Part shown: positions 39,544 to 47,976 of the stretch, piece after piece
Layout: each line of letters starts with the position of its first letter
Position numbering within the stretch: the stretch's first letter is position 1
Source of the DNA: Spirochaetaceae bacterium
GTDB lineage: Bacteria; Spirochaetota; Spirochaetia; SZUA-6; Bin103
Reading direction: 5' to 3'
DNA length: 64,000 nt
Assembly (NCBI GenBank): GCA_028818385.1
Contig: JAPPNY010000210.1
Span: 1-64,000 of the forward strand
Program-made: the position numbers and the translations under genes
Notes under the pieces: generated by a model
Databases searched by the model: none
The model's input: only the letters and a program-made list of their open reading frames with translations
Told to the model about the DNA's origin: nothing

Positions 39544-42381
39544 ACGCTCCTGCTGCTGATCCGCAAGACGCTGGCCTCCGGGTGGCTGGCCGTCGCCCTG
39601 CTGGGCAGTGCCGTGGCGTCGGCCGGCCTGCTCGCCGCGATCCCGATCTACACCGACGCGGTCCTGCAGCGCCTGCTGGTCAAGGAGCTGGAGGCCCGGC
39701 AGCGCGAGCGCGGGCGCCATCCGGGACGCACCAGCGCGATGATCAACCTGTTCCGGGCCGCTCCCGCCGAGCAGCGCGGCCAGCGGTTCGGGGAGCTGGA
39801 TGACGCGGTCGGCGGGGCGATCGCGTCGCTCGGCCTGCCGGTCCTGGCGCAGACCACCCAGCTCACGCTCTCCTACCTGCGGCAGGACAACCAGCGCGAC
39901 GGAGCGCGGCTGTTCCTGTCGGTGGAGGCGCTCGACGGCCTGCTGGAGGAGGTCGAGATCGTGCATGGCCGCGCTTACGGAGCCCGTGACGACGGCGTGC
40001 TGGAGGCGATCATCTCCGAGTACGTGCTGCGCGACCGTCCCGTGCTGCTCGGCGACGAGCTGCAGGTGAGCTCGATCACGCCCGGCGGGCCGGCCTTCAC
40101 CGTGCGGATCGTGGGCGTCTTCCGCCCGGCCGCGGACTCCAGGCTGTTCTGGCCGTACGGGCTGCGCCAGTACGACGACAGCCTGGTGGTCGACTCCGGC
40201 GAGTTCCGCAGGCGATTCGTGGACGGGCCGCTCGCCCACGTCGCGGAGGTACGCTGGCACTACGCGCTCGACTACCACGCGCTGCGCGTCGCGGCGCTGG
40301 GAGAGGTGCTGCAGCGGCATCATGAGTTCCTGCGCATGGCGGACCCGGCGCGCGTGCAGGTGCAGTTCCCGCTTCGGGAGGTGATCGACACCTACCTGGT
40401 ACGCGCCGGCCAGCTCCGCCTGACGCTGACGCTGCTGCTGGTTCCGGTGGCGCTGCTGCTCAGCTTCTTCACCTACCTGGTCGCGCGCCTGCTCGTCGAG
40501 TCGGAGCGCGACGCCATCGCCACGCTGCGCAGCCGCGGCGCCGGTGGCGAGCAGGTGGTCGGCATCTACCTGGGACAGGCGGCCGCGCTGGGGGTGGTGG
40601 CGCTGGCGGCGGGGCCGCCGGTGGGACTGTTCATCGCGGCGGTGATCGGGGCGGCGGACGGCTTCCTGGTCTTCGTCGACCGCGCGTCGCTGCCGGTGGA
40701 GCTGTCGCTGCGCGCGTGGCTGTTCGCCGCGGCCGGTGCGGTGCTGTTCGTGCTCACCACGGTGGCGGCGGCGGTCGCCGCGCGCGGGTCGATCGTCGAG
40801 CGCAAGGCGGCGCACGCCCGCAGCGGGTCGCGCGCGCCGTTCTGGCACCGTTACTACCTGGACGCGGTCCTGCTGGCGGTCGCCGCCTACGGGTATCTGC
40901 GCTTCACGGGCGACGGCGCCGTGCCGTCGGTGCCGGCGGTAGAGGGGAGCACGGCGCCGCTCGACCCGCTCCTGTTCGGGCTGTCGGTCGCGTTCATCCT
41001 GGGCTGCGGACTGGCGCTGCTGCGCCTCCTGCCACCGGCGGTTCGTGGGTTGGCGGCGGTGGGCGGCAGCCGCTGGCCGGCGCCGTTGTACGCGGCCCTC
41101 ATCCAGGTGGGACGTGCTCCCGCGAACGGCCAGCTCGTCGCGCTGTTCCTGCTGCTGGCGGTCGCGCTTGGCATCTTCAACAGCCAGACGGCGCGCACGA
41201 TCAACGCCAGCCTGGTCGACCGCATCGCCTATCGCGTGGGGGCCGACATCGTCGTGGAGCCCTACTTCCTGAGCGCTGCGCCCGCGAGCGTAGCGCCGAT
41301 CGACGCGCCGCCGTCCTCGGCCGTGTCGAGCGCCGCGTCCGGAGCGCTGCGCGAGCCTCCCCATCACGCCTTCGGGCGCCTGGACGGGGTGGAGCGGGCC
41401 ACGCGCGTCTTCCGGCGCGCCCGCGCCACGGTGCGGCTGCCGGACGGACAGACCACGCAGGCGCAGGTGCTGGGGGTGGTGGCGCCGGAGTTCGCGCAGG
41501 TCGCCTACTTTCCGCCCGGCCTGTTGCCGCGCCACCACTACCGCTACGCCCAGGCCCTCGCCTCCAACCCGCTGGCGCTGCTTGCCGGCAGTGCCCTGCG
41601 TGACCGCCACGGCGTGCGCCTGGGCGACCGCATCGAGGTCCGCTGGAGCGGGCAGCCGGCGCTGGCCGGGTTCGTGGTCGGCTTCGTCGATTACTGGCCC
41701 ACCTTCAACCCGCTGGGAGAGGGCCGCTGGCTGTCCGGCATCCCCGACCGCCGGGGACCGACCAACCTGGTCGTCGCCAACCTCGCCTACCTGCACGCCA
41801 AGCTGGCGCTGGAGCCGTACGAGATCTGGCTGGACACGCGCGACGGCGCCTCGAGCGCGGCGGTGTATGCCGCCATGCAGGACGAGGGGCTCGTGGTCGA
41901 GCGGCTGTACGATACCGCGCAGGTGCTGCTCGGCGCCCGCAACGACGCGATGGTGCAGTCCACCAACGGCGCGCTCACCCTGGGCTTCGCGGTCGCCATG
42001 CTGACCAGCGTCGCCGGCTTCATCGTCTTCTGGGTCATGGCGTTGCGCACGCGCACGCTGCAGTTCGGCGTGCTGCGCGCGATGGGTCTGCGGCCCCGGC
42101 AGGTGACGGCGATGCTGATCGCGGAGCTGCTGGTGCTGGCGGCGGGGGCGGCGCTGATCGGCTTCGTCGCCGGCCGGCTGGCGGCCGACCTGTTCATCCC
42201 CCTGGTGCAGGTGGCAGAGGGCGCCGCACAGGTGCCGCCGTTCCGCGTCACCGCGCTGCGCGCCGACTTCCTGCGTGTGTACGCGGTGGTGGCCGCTTCG
42301 CTGCTGATCCAGTCGGTCGTGTTCCAGCTCTACGTGGCGCGCGTCTCAGTCCACCAGGCGCTCAAGCTCGGCGAAGAGTGA
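39544..42381 (+). CDS. FtsX/MacB-type ABC permease
   Basis: This protein of about 945 residues has two FtsX-like permease halves. The first membrane segment (LASGWLAVALLGSAVASAGLL) is followed by a large periplasmic domain. The helix bundles near LTLTLLLVPVALLLSFFTYLVARLL and AVAMLTSVAGFIVFWVMAL are the catalytic-ATPase docking halves. From GTG 39613 the first helix would be cut, so the true start is upstream. The only codon at the right distance (9 bases) from GAGG is ACG 39544, which is one base from ATG. The preceding stop TAA is in the same frame. With the HlyD protein it forms an exporter or lipoprotein-transport complex, lacking its ATPase here. Confidence 0.8.
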   Translation, partial: TLLLLIRKTLASGWLAVALLGSAVASAGLLAAIPIYTDAVLQRLLVKELEARQRERGRHPGRTSAMINLFRAAPAEQRGQRFGELDDAVGGAIASLGLPVLAQTTQLTLSYLRQDNQRDGARLFLSVEALDGLLEEVEIVHGRAYGARDDGVLEAIISEYVLRDRPVLLGDELQVSSITPGGPAFTVRIVGVFRPAADSRLFWPYGLRQYDDSLVVDSGEFRRRFVDGPLAHVAEVRWHYALDYHALRVAALGEVLQRHHEFLRMADPARVQVQFPLREVIDTYLVRAGQLRLTLTLLLVPVALLLSFFTYLVARLLVESERDAIATLRSRGAGGEQVVGIYLGQAAALGVVALAAGPPVGLFIAAVIGAADGFLVFVDRASLPVELSLRAWLFAAAGAVLFVLTTVAAAVAARGSIVERKAAHARSGSRAPFWHRYYLDAVLLAVAAYGYLRFTGDGAVPSVPAVEGSTAPLDPLLFGLSVAFILGCGLALLRLLPPAVRGLAAVGGSRWPAPLYAALIQVGRAPANGQLVALFLLLAVALGIFNSQTARTINASLVDRIAYRVGADIVVEPYFLSAAPASVAPIDAPPSSAVSSAASGALREPPHHAFGRLDGVERATRVFRRARATVRLPDGQTTQAQVLGVVAPEFAQVAYFPPGLLPRHHYRYAQALASNPLALLAGSALRDRHGVRLGDRIEVRWSGQPALAGFVVGFVDYWPTFNPLGEGRWLSGIPDRRGPTNLVVANLAYLHAKLALEPYEIWLDTRDGASSAAVYAAMQDEGLVVERLYDTAQVLLGARNDAMVQSTNGALTLGFAVAMLTSVAGFIVFWVMALRTRTLQFGVLRAMGLRPRQVTAMLIAELLVLAAGAALIGFVAGRLAADLFIPLVQVAEGAAQVPPFRVTALRADFLRVYAVVAASLLIQSVVFQLYVARVSVHQALKLGEE

Positions 42382-42418
42382 GCGAAGCGTTCACGCTATG
42401 ATCCGGCGGGGGGAACCG

Positions 42419-43303
42419 ATGAGCGACCTGGAATTCACCGATACGCACGTTCACTTCTACGACCTGCGCGATCCCGGCCTGCACTACTCGTGGCTGGTCC
42501 CGGATGCCGAGGAGGATCCCGACCTTGGCAACCACGACGCGCTCAAGGCCGTCCGCTACTGGGCCGACGACTTCATCGCGGAATCGCGCCTGGCCGGCAC
42601 CACCAAGGCCGTGCACGTGCAGGCGGCGCTCGGCATCGAGGACCCGGTGGAGGAGACCCGCTTCGTGCAGGGGTTCGCCGACCGCCTGGAGTTCCCGCTC
42701 ACCATCGTCGCCTTCTGCGACCTGACCTCCGGCGACGCCGAGCGCGTGATCGAGCGGCACGTGGAGTATCCCGGCGTGTGCGGGATCCGTGACCTGCGCT
42801 ACGACGACTACCTGACCGACCCGAGGTGGGAGCGCGGGTATGCGCTGCTGGAGCCGCATGGGCTGGTCTGCTGCGACGACCCGCTGGTGCCGGTCATGGG
42901 CGACGCGGTGAAGCTGGTCGAGCGCTACCCCGGCATCACCTACTGCATCGACCACACCGGCTTTCCGCGGCGGCGCGATCCCGAGTACTTCGAGGCGTGG
43001 AAGCGCGGCATGCGCTCGCTGGCCGCCCTCGACCACACCGTGGTCAAGATTTCCGGGCTGGGCATGTGCGACCACCGCTGGACGGTCGACTCGATCCGAC
43101 CCTGGGTGCTGGAGTGCATCGACGCCTGGGGCGTCGAGCGCTCGTTCTTCGGCACCAACTGGCCGGTGGACCGGCTGTTCTCGTCCTATACCGACGTCAT
43201 CCAGGCGTACCGGCAGATCATCGCCGACTTCAGCCACGACGAGCAGGTGGCGCTGTTCTCCGGCAACGCCGACCGCATCTTCCGCCTCAAGCCGGCTGAG
43301 TGA
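42419..43303 (+). CDS. Amidohydrolase (COG3618/PF04909 type)
   Basis: This 294-residue TIM-barrel metal hydrolase is of the amidohydrolase-2 family, which includes lactonases and decarboxylases. The metal-binding start FTDTHVHFYDL, the second ligand block VKAVHVQAALG, TYCIDHTGFP and the C-terminal FGTNWPVDRLF are in their usual order. I chose ATG 42419 (MSDLEFTDTHVHF) over ATG 42398. Its stop overlaps the start of the ceramidase-like gene (GTGA), so the two are coupled. A role in opening a sugar lactone would suit neighbouring sugar genes. Confidence 0.9.
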   Translation: MSDLEFTDTHVHFYDLRDPGLHYSWLVPDAEEDPDLGNHDALKAVRYWADDFIAESRLAGTTKAVHVQAALGIEDPVEETRFVQGFADRLEFPLTIVAFCDLTSGDAERVIERHVEYPGVCGIRDLRYDDYLTDPRWERGYALLEPHGLVCCDDPLVPVMGDAVKLVERYPGITYCIDHTGFPRRRDPEYFEAWKRGMRSLAALDHTVVKISGLGMCDHRWTVDSIRPWVLECIDAWGVERSFFGTNWPVDRLFSSYTDVIQAYRQIIADFSHDEQVALFSGNADRIFRLKPAE

Positions 43304-44769
43304 GCGTAGCGAACCTCACTCGAAGAGTGAGCGCGTTGCGCGCCGGCGTGGCGCGGCGGGTGATCAACCCGCCGCTCGGCATCAAGCGGCCGGGAGTCCG
43401 GCTCTTCGCCGACCCCATCCAGGCGATCGAGAGCGACCTGACCGCGACCGTCCTGGTGCTGGCGGCCGGCGACAGCCGCGCGGCTATCGTCGCCTGCGAT
43501 CTGTGCGCGATCCCGGTGCCGGTGGTCGATCGCTTGCGGCTCAGGATCGCCGGGGTGCTCGACACGACGGTCGAGCACGTGCTGGTGAACGAGAGCCACA
43601 CGCACTCGGGGCCGGCGCTGCCGGAGTTCATCCCCGAGCCGCCGGAGCAGGCCGTGGTGCAGCAGGCGTACCAGGACGAGATGGAGGAGGCGGTCGTGCA
43701 GGCGGCCCGGGAGGCCGGCGCCACCCTGCAGCCGGCGCGGATCGGTGCGGGCTGGGGCGAGTGCGGCATCGCCGCCTATCGGCGCGAGCGCGGTCCCGAC
43801 GGCACCGATCACCTGGGCGAGGTGCCCGGCGCGCCGACCGACCCGTCGGTGGGCGTGGTGCGCGTCGACGACCTGGGCGGCCGGCCGATCGCCACGCTGT
43901 TCAGCTATGGCTGCCACCCGGTGACGATGGGCCCGCACTCGCACGTGGCATCCTCGGACTTCCCCGGGGCCGCGCGGGCGGTGGTCGAAGGGGCGCTGGG
44001 CGGCACCGCGCTCTTTCTGCAGGCGTGCGGCGGCAACATCAATCCCGTCACCGGCATCGGCGCGGAGGTCGACTGCCGCGACAACAAGGACCGCATCGGC
44101 ACCATGCTCGGCGCCGAGGTGGTCAAGGTGGCGGCCGGCATCCGGACGCACGTGCGGCGCGGCGCGAAGCGGCCGATCGATACGCTGGCCTCCGTGTCGG
44201 TGTGGCCGTGGGAGCCGGTGCGCGGCGAGTCGGAGAGCACGCCGGCCGCGGCCGAGCGCGCGCTGGACCTGGATTTCGTCGAGCTGCCGTCGCTGGAGAA
44301 GGCGCAGGCCATTCACGACCGCTGGCATCGGGAGCTCGCGGAGGCGGAATCCGCTGGCGGGCACCACTGGGACGTGGCGATCGCGAAGCGGTTCGCCCAC
44401 TGGTCGGAGCGGCTGGTGGCGGCCGTCCGCGACGGCTCCCCCCGCTTTACGATGCCCGTCCAGGTGCTGCGTGTGGGAGACATCGCCTGGGTCGGGGTCG
44501 GTGCCGAGGTATTCTTCGAGACCGGCCTGACGATCAAGTCGAGCTCACCGATCGCCCACACACAGGTGCTCGGCTACTCGGCCGGCTGCCGCACTTATCT
44601 GCCGCGGGCGGAGGATTACCCGGACGGCGGCTGGGACATCGATGCTCGCTACGCGGTCCCGGACCTGTTCTTCCAAGCGTATAGCATGCCGGTAGCGCTG
44701 CGCCCGGACTCGGCCGAGCAGGTCACGGAGGCAGCGCTGGATCTGCTGAAGGATATCGCCGGCGGCTGA
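43300..44769 (+). CDS. Neutral/alkaline ceramidase-like protein
   Basis: This 489-residue protein is of the neutral non-lysosomal ceramidase-like family. It keeps the zinc-site blocks VLVNESHTHSGPA and SYGCHPVTMGP, and the ACGGNINPV block. It has no signal peptide and lacks the long C-terminal part of true secreted ceramidases, so its substrate may be another amide. The start GTG overlaps the amidohydrolase stop. Its last 57 bases recur, decayed, about 2.1 kb downstream. Confidence 0.8.
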   Translation: MSVANLTRRVSALRAGVARRVINPPLGIKRPGVRLFADPIQAIESDLTATVLVLAAGDSRAAIVACDLCAIPVPVVDRLRLRIAGVLDTTVEHVLVNESHTHSGPALPEFIPEPPEQAVVQQAYQDEMEEAVVQAAREAGATLQPARIGAGWGECGIAAYRRERGPDGTDHLGEVPGAPTDPSVGVVRVDDLGGRPIATLFSYGCHPVTMGPHSHVASSDFPGAARAVVEGALGGTALFLQACGGNINPVTGIGAEVDCRDNKDRIGTMLGAEVVKVAAGIRTHVRRGAKRPIDTLASVSVWPWEPVRGESESTPAAAERALDLDFVELPSLEKAQAIHDRWHRELAEAESAGGHHWDVAIAKRFAHWSERLVAAVRDGSPRFTMPVQVLRVGDIAWVGVGAEVFFETGLTIKSSSPIAHTQVLGYSAGCRTYLPRAEDYPDGGWDIDARYAVPDLFFQAYSMPVALRPDSAEQVTEAALDLLKDIAGG

Positions 44770-44788
44770 CCCCGCGGTGGTCTCATCC

Positions 44789-45527
44789 ATGCCGTGCACA
44801 CGGACCCGGGATGTCGCCAGGACGTGCGTCGAGCACCTGCGGCGCGAGCTGCCAAGGATCCAGCTCCGTGGCATACGGTGCGTCTTCGTGAACGGTAGTT
44901 ACGTTCGCGGCGACTGGCTCGACGGACGCAGCGACCTGGACATCGGAATGGTGACCGAGAGCGGCTGGCAGTCAGGGTTCGCCGAGATCGAACGGCTCGC
45001 CTCCGAGGCCATCGCGGGAGCTGCCTTCGCCGCTCACGTCGACGGTGGCGTCGACTGGAACCTGATCGATCGCGCCGCCCTGCCGCGGACAACCCGTCAG
45101 GCTGTCGATGCACCTTATCCGTACTTCAACGTCTTCCGCTTCGACCTTGACGCGCAGTGCCAGATCCTGTGGGGCGAGGACTTCCGCGAGTGGCTGCCGC
45201 CCGCCGCCACCGGGTGAGCTAGCCCGCAGATTCATCCAGCTCCAGTTGCGGCGAGTGTCGCAGCTCGAGGACTCTGCTCTCGGTCGCCGACGGGCGTTGT
45301 ACGCCGCGTACAAGGCCGCGGTCACCCTGCAACTTGCCCATGGCCAGCAGACGCTCGACAAGTTCAGGTCGTTGGATCTGTTCAAGTCGTGTGTCCCAGA
45401 CTTTCCCGAGAAGGCACGGTGCGTCCGTGTCATGGCAGACTACGTCCACGGGAGCGATGTCGTGGCCGAGTCCGTGCACTCCTATCTGAATCTGATGACC
45501 GGATGTGAGAGAGCGTTGCCGGGCTGA
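44789..45527 (+). pseudogene. Nucleotidyltransferase, frameshifted
   Basis: The N-terminal frame has the polymerase-beta-type nucleotidyltransferase motif VFVNGSYVRGDWLDGRSDLDIG, with GS and DxD. It stops at 45217, and the next frame continues at once with ELARRFIQLQLRRVSQLEDSAL, a helical HEPN-like or adenylyltransferase-like C-terminal half. The break is in a short GC-rich run (CCACCGGGTGAG), where dropping one G restores a single protein of about 245 residues. Both halves look otherwise intact. It may be a mutated gene or a sequence error. Confidence 0.65.
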
Positions 45528-45548
45528 GCGGCGACCGCTCCCTGTCGA

Positions 45549-46022
45549 TTACGCACGCCCGTGTTCGAGCCGCTCATTCAGTTCCCACAGCGCTACTTGG
45601 TTGGACTGCCAGTGGAGCCGCTCATGGCAATCTGCAAATGACAGCCATTCGACACGAGCGTGCTCCCGCGACAGCCCAAATTCTATCCCACTTGCATCCA
45701 CAGCGAAGCAGTACTCGGGAATCACGTACAGATCCTCTGGCCAGTAGAGTCGTGCTCGAAAGTGGCATGTCGGAATGGAGGCAACCGTCTGGAGTTCAAG
45801 GAACCTGGCGCTCGGCGGAATCCTCGCTTCTTCCTCGGCTTCTCGAGTGGCCGCCTGGATTTTGTCCTCGCCCCTGCTGCCGCCACCGGCGATGAATTGC
45901 CAATAGTTCGACTCTTCGCGCAAGAAGGCCGCATATTGAATCGGCGTGGCGTTGCGATAGGGTATGACCAGCACCTGAAACGGCATCCTATCTCGTTCGA
46001 TATCGTCTTTCTGTTTCGCCAT
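45549..46022 (-). CDS. NUDIX hydrolase, NudB-like
   Basis: This 157-residue NUDIX enzyme hydrolyses a nucleoside diphosphate derivative. The NUDIX box reads GGGSRGEDKIQAATREAEEEARI, with the conserved REAxEE core; Ala replaces the usual Gly near its end. FQVLVIPYR and SNYWQFIAGG resemble dihydroneopterin triphosphate pyrophosphatase (NudB) and dATP pyrophosphohydrolases. AGAGGA lies 7 bases before ATG 46022. It is convergent with the frameshifted nucleotidyltransferase and looks intact. Confidence 0.88.
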   Translation of the reverse strand: MAKQKDDIERDRMPFQVLVIPYRNATPIQYAAFLREESNYWQFIAGGGSRGEDKIQAATREAEEEARIPPSARFLELQTVASIPTCHFRARLYWPEDLYVIPEYCFAVDASGIEFGLSREHARVEWLSFADCHERLHWQSNQVALWELNERLEHGRA

Positions 46023-46380
46023 CAGAGTATCCTCTTTTGTTGCGCTCGGCGAAGGACGCCCTCCCGAGGCTACACAGTCAAGCCCGTGGACAGTGTCTCG
46101 CACGATGCAGCGTGCCGCACTGCCCGTCGGACGCTGACGAATCAGCGGTATCTTCCATCCGGCAGTCGAGCAGACAGGAGATACAGGTATCAAGATGGTC
46201 TGATGCCGGCAAGCGAAAGGCACCGCCAAGGGTGCCCTGATGGTATTGAGGAACTCAGCGGTGGCACGGACGGATCACATAGTACCACGAACGAAAGATC
46301 CGTGGTACTATCGCCGTTGCTACTAGGCAGCCGGCAAGACCCAACGGTCATGGTGAGCCGATGGCGTCCGCTCACCATAG
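46023..46380. other. Gene-free stretch between NUDIX and McrC remnant
   Basis: I see no coding sequence that stands up in these 358 bases. They contain a perfect inverted repeat at 46279-46311 and a shorter one, GGCACC/GGTGCC, near 46217-46234. The base composition is more AT-rich than the neighbours, in keeping with decayed or foreign DNA. Confidence 0.6.
46279..46311. repeat. Perfect 11-bp inverted repeat
   Basis: ATAGTACCACG and CGTGGTACTAT form perfect 11-base arms with an 11-base spacer. There is no T-run after either arm, so it is not an ordinary terminator. It could be an operator or the end of a mobile element. Its relation to the McrC remnant downstream is unknown. Confidence 0.7.
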
Positions 46381-46716
46381 ATGACCCATCGGCGCGGATC
46401 GACAGAGTGGGAGGGCTCGACCTGCACGTTCGTGGGCAACGTGAAATACAAGCGGATCCGGTATGAGCACGCACCGAACGTCTATCGGTTTCTTGCCTAC
46501 GCCACGGCCCTCGACCTTCCGGGCGGGTTACTGGTCTATGCTCAGGGCGAGGCGGAGCAGGCGAAGCATCAGGTCCGACACGCGGGCATACGGTTGGAGA
46601 TCGCCGCGCTCGACCTCTCCGGGACGATCGACGAGTTGCTCAAGCGAATCGATGAGTTGGCCGACCAGATTCGCGCACTACGCGGCGAGGCTCGGCACAT
46701 GAGCCGCGCCGCATAG
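46381..46716 (+). pseudogene. McrC C-terminal fragment
   Basis: From about residue 9 of this frame, WEGSTCTFVGNVKYKRIRYE, then NVYRFLAYATALDLPGGLLVYA and a helical tail, matches the C-terminal nuclease part of McrC, the partner of the McrB GTPase in modified-DNA restriction. About two thirds of the normal protein is missing and there is no mcrB. In FVGNVKYK the usual catalytic Asp of D-x-K is Asn, so even the remaining nuclease core is impaired. It is a relic of a lost restriction system. Confidence 0.75.
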
Positions 46717-46750
46717 GAGCAACCCCTCGGCAGCGCTTGCGCTCCGACTC

Positions 46751-46817
46751 CGAACCTGTTCTTCCAGGCGTACGGCATGCCGTGACGCTGCGCCCCGACG
46801 CGGTGCCTCCCGCGGGC
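46751..46817 (+). pseudogene. Decayed 3' end of a ceramidase-like gene
   Basis: CCGAACCTGTTCTTCCAGGC and what follows match the 3' part of the ceramidase-like gene (near 44666), with about seven differences and one missing base over some 57 bases. Restoring the base gives PNLFFQAYGMPVTLRPDAVPPAG and stop. It is the tail of a second, divergent copy whose rest is gone. Confidence 0.65.
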
Positions 46818-46846
46818 TGACGCTGACCACCCGCTACGCTGTGCCT

Positions 46847-47080
46847 CTATCGGTAAAGCCCATCGAATTCGTAATCGAGATCGTCGAAACGCTTCGTCCA
46901 CCAAGCCTTCACGTCATCCAGCGCGGAGTTGTAGATCCTCTTCACCATCGGCGCCATGAGCGCGTTCATAACCTGCTCGGCCGCGATAACGCCGATATCC
47001 TCGCCTCTCTCTTCGCGGAAGAACCGTTGAATGTCGTGGATTAGCTCCTGGCGCTGCTTTTCGGATAGCTGAAACTCCAT
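46847..47080 (-). CDS. DUF2164 family protein
   Basis: This 77-residue protein is of the DUF2164 family. MEFQLSEKQRQELIHDIQRFF, then EERGEDIGVIAAEQVMNALM and IYNSALDDVKAWWTKRFDDLDYEF follow the family pattern of three helices with a conserved YNxA. The function is unknown. GAGGA stands 10 bases before the ATG. Its start lies 20 bases from the divergent unknown gene. Confidence 0.85.
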   Translation of the reverse strand: MEFQLSEKQRQELIHDIQRFFREERGEDIGVIAAEQVMNALMAPMVKRIYNSALDDVKAWWTKRFDDLDYEFDGLYR

Positions 47081-47100
47081 CCCGGGGTATCCTCATTGTT

Positions 47101-47973
47101 ATGGATTACTGCATGATCGACTTTCCGAGGTCGCTGTTCACGCGCAAGTCGCAGCCGTGGCATCCGCACCGGTACTACCGGTACCACGGCGGGTTCGTGG
47201 GCACGCCGGGACAGGCGTACCACGTGCGGTTCACGCTGGAGGCTGCCTGCACGGTCGAGCACCACGCCTCCGGCACCACGGCCGAGCTGTTCCTGGGCGC
47301 GCCGTGCCGGAGCGAGTATACGATCGCAAGCCGCAATCTGTTCCAGGTGCCGAGCGGCGAGTACCGCATGGCGTTCAGCCGTACCGCGAAGCTGAACCTG
47401 GCCACCGGATCGTCGATCGAGCCGGAGCCGGTGAGCACCGAGCCGCTGGGCACGGGCTTCCAGGACCACAGCATCGACGTCCGCGCGATCGCGCACGCCG
47501 CCCAGGTCACCGACGGGCCGGCGGTGGTGCAGGCGACCCTGCGCCACGACCTGCTCAACGCGCAGAGCCGTTACGTCAGCGACGGCTTCACCGTGACGGT
47601 CGAGTACCCGGTCAACCTGATCAACCTCAACGAGGAGGACGCCGAGTTCCAGGTCTGCACCGGGCCCGTCCTGCTGCCCGATCTGGCCACGTGGGACGGG
47701 AAGCAGCCGGCGCGCGTGTTCCTGGCGCACGCCGCCTTCTCCGCGTTCGACCACGTGGAGTTCATTCTGCGCCGGCAGGTGGAGGCCGCGCCGGAGGAGC
47801 GGCGCTGGCTCGACCTGCCGCGCGGCCGCGACCGGTTCGAGCTCATCGATCCCGCGGTGTCCCCGCCCGGCCATCCGCCGCGTCGCCCTCGGCCGTACGC
47901 CTACAACGAGGTCTGGGAGCTGCTCGCGGAGAACGCGATCCTGGCCGCGGCCAACGACGCCCCGCGTCGCTGA
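47101..47973 (+). CDS. Protein of unknown function, beta-rich
   Basis: This 290-residue protein has no family I recognise. It starts MDYCMIDFPRSLFTRKSQPWHPHRYYRYHG, then has many alternating strand-like stretches (TVEHHASGTTAELFLG, GEYRMAFSRTAKLNLA), suggesting a beta-sandwich. The end is Pro/Arg-rich, with YAYNEVWELLAENAILAAAND. No signal peptide. A TATCCT box ends 7 bases before the ATG and there is no Shine-Dalgarno. The 3' end lies 3 bases from the Uma2 gene's stop (convergent). It might modify or bind carbohydrate, but nothing proves this. Confidence 0.7.
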   Translation: MDYCMIDFPRSLFTRKSQPWHPHRYYRYHGGFVGTPGQAYHVRFTLEAACTVEHHASGTTAELFLGAPCRSEYTIASRNLFQVPSGEYRMAFSRTAKLNLATGSSIEPEPVSTEPLGTGFQDHSIDVRAIAHAAQVTDGPAVVQATLRHDLLNAQSRYVSDGFTVTVEYPVNLINLNEEDAEFQVCTGPVLLPDLATWDGKQPARVFLAHAAFSAFDHVEFILRRQVEAAPEERRWLDLPRGRDRFELIDPAVSPPGHPPRRPRPYAYNEVWELLAENAILAAANDAPRR

Positions 47974-47976
47974 GAA

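Noticed and set aside
38779..41796. Minus-strand open frame of about 1005 codons
   Set aside because: It is antisense to the HlyD and FtsX genes, has the Arg/Ala/Gln/His-rich composition of a high-GC shadow, and shows no domain.
46217..46234. GGCACC/GGTGCC inverted repeat as a terminator
   Set aside because: The stem is only 6 bases and no T-run follows on either strand.
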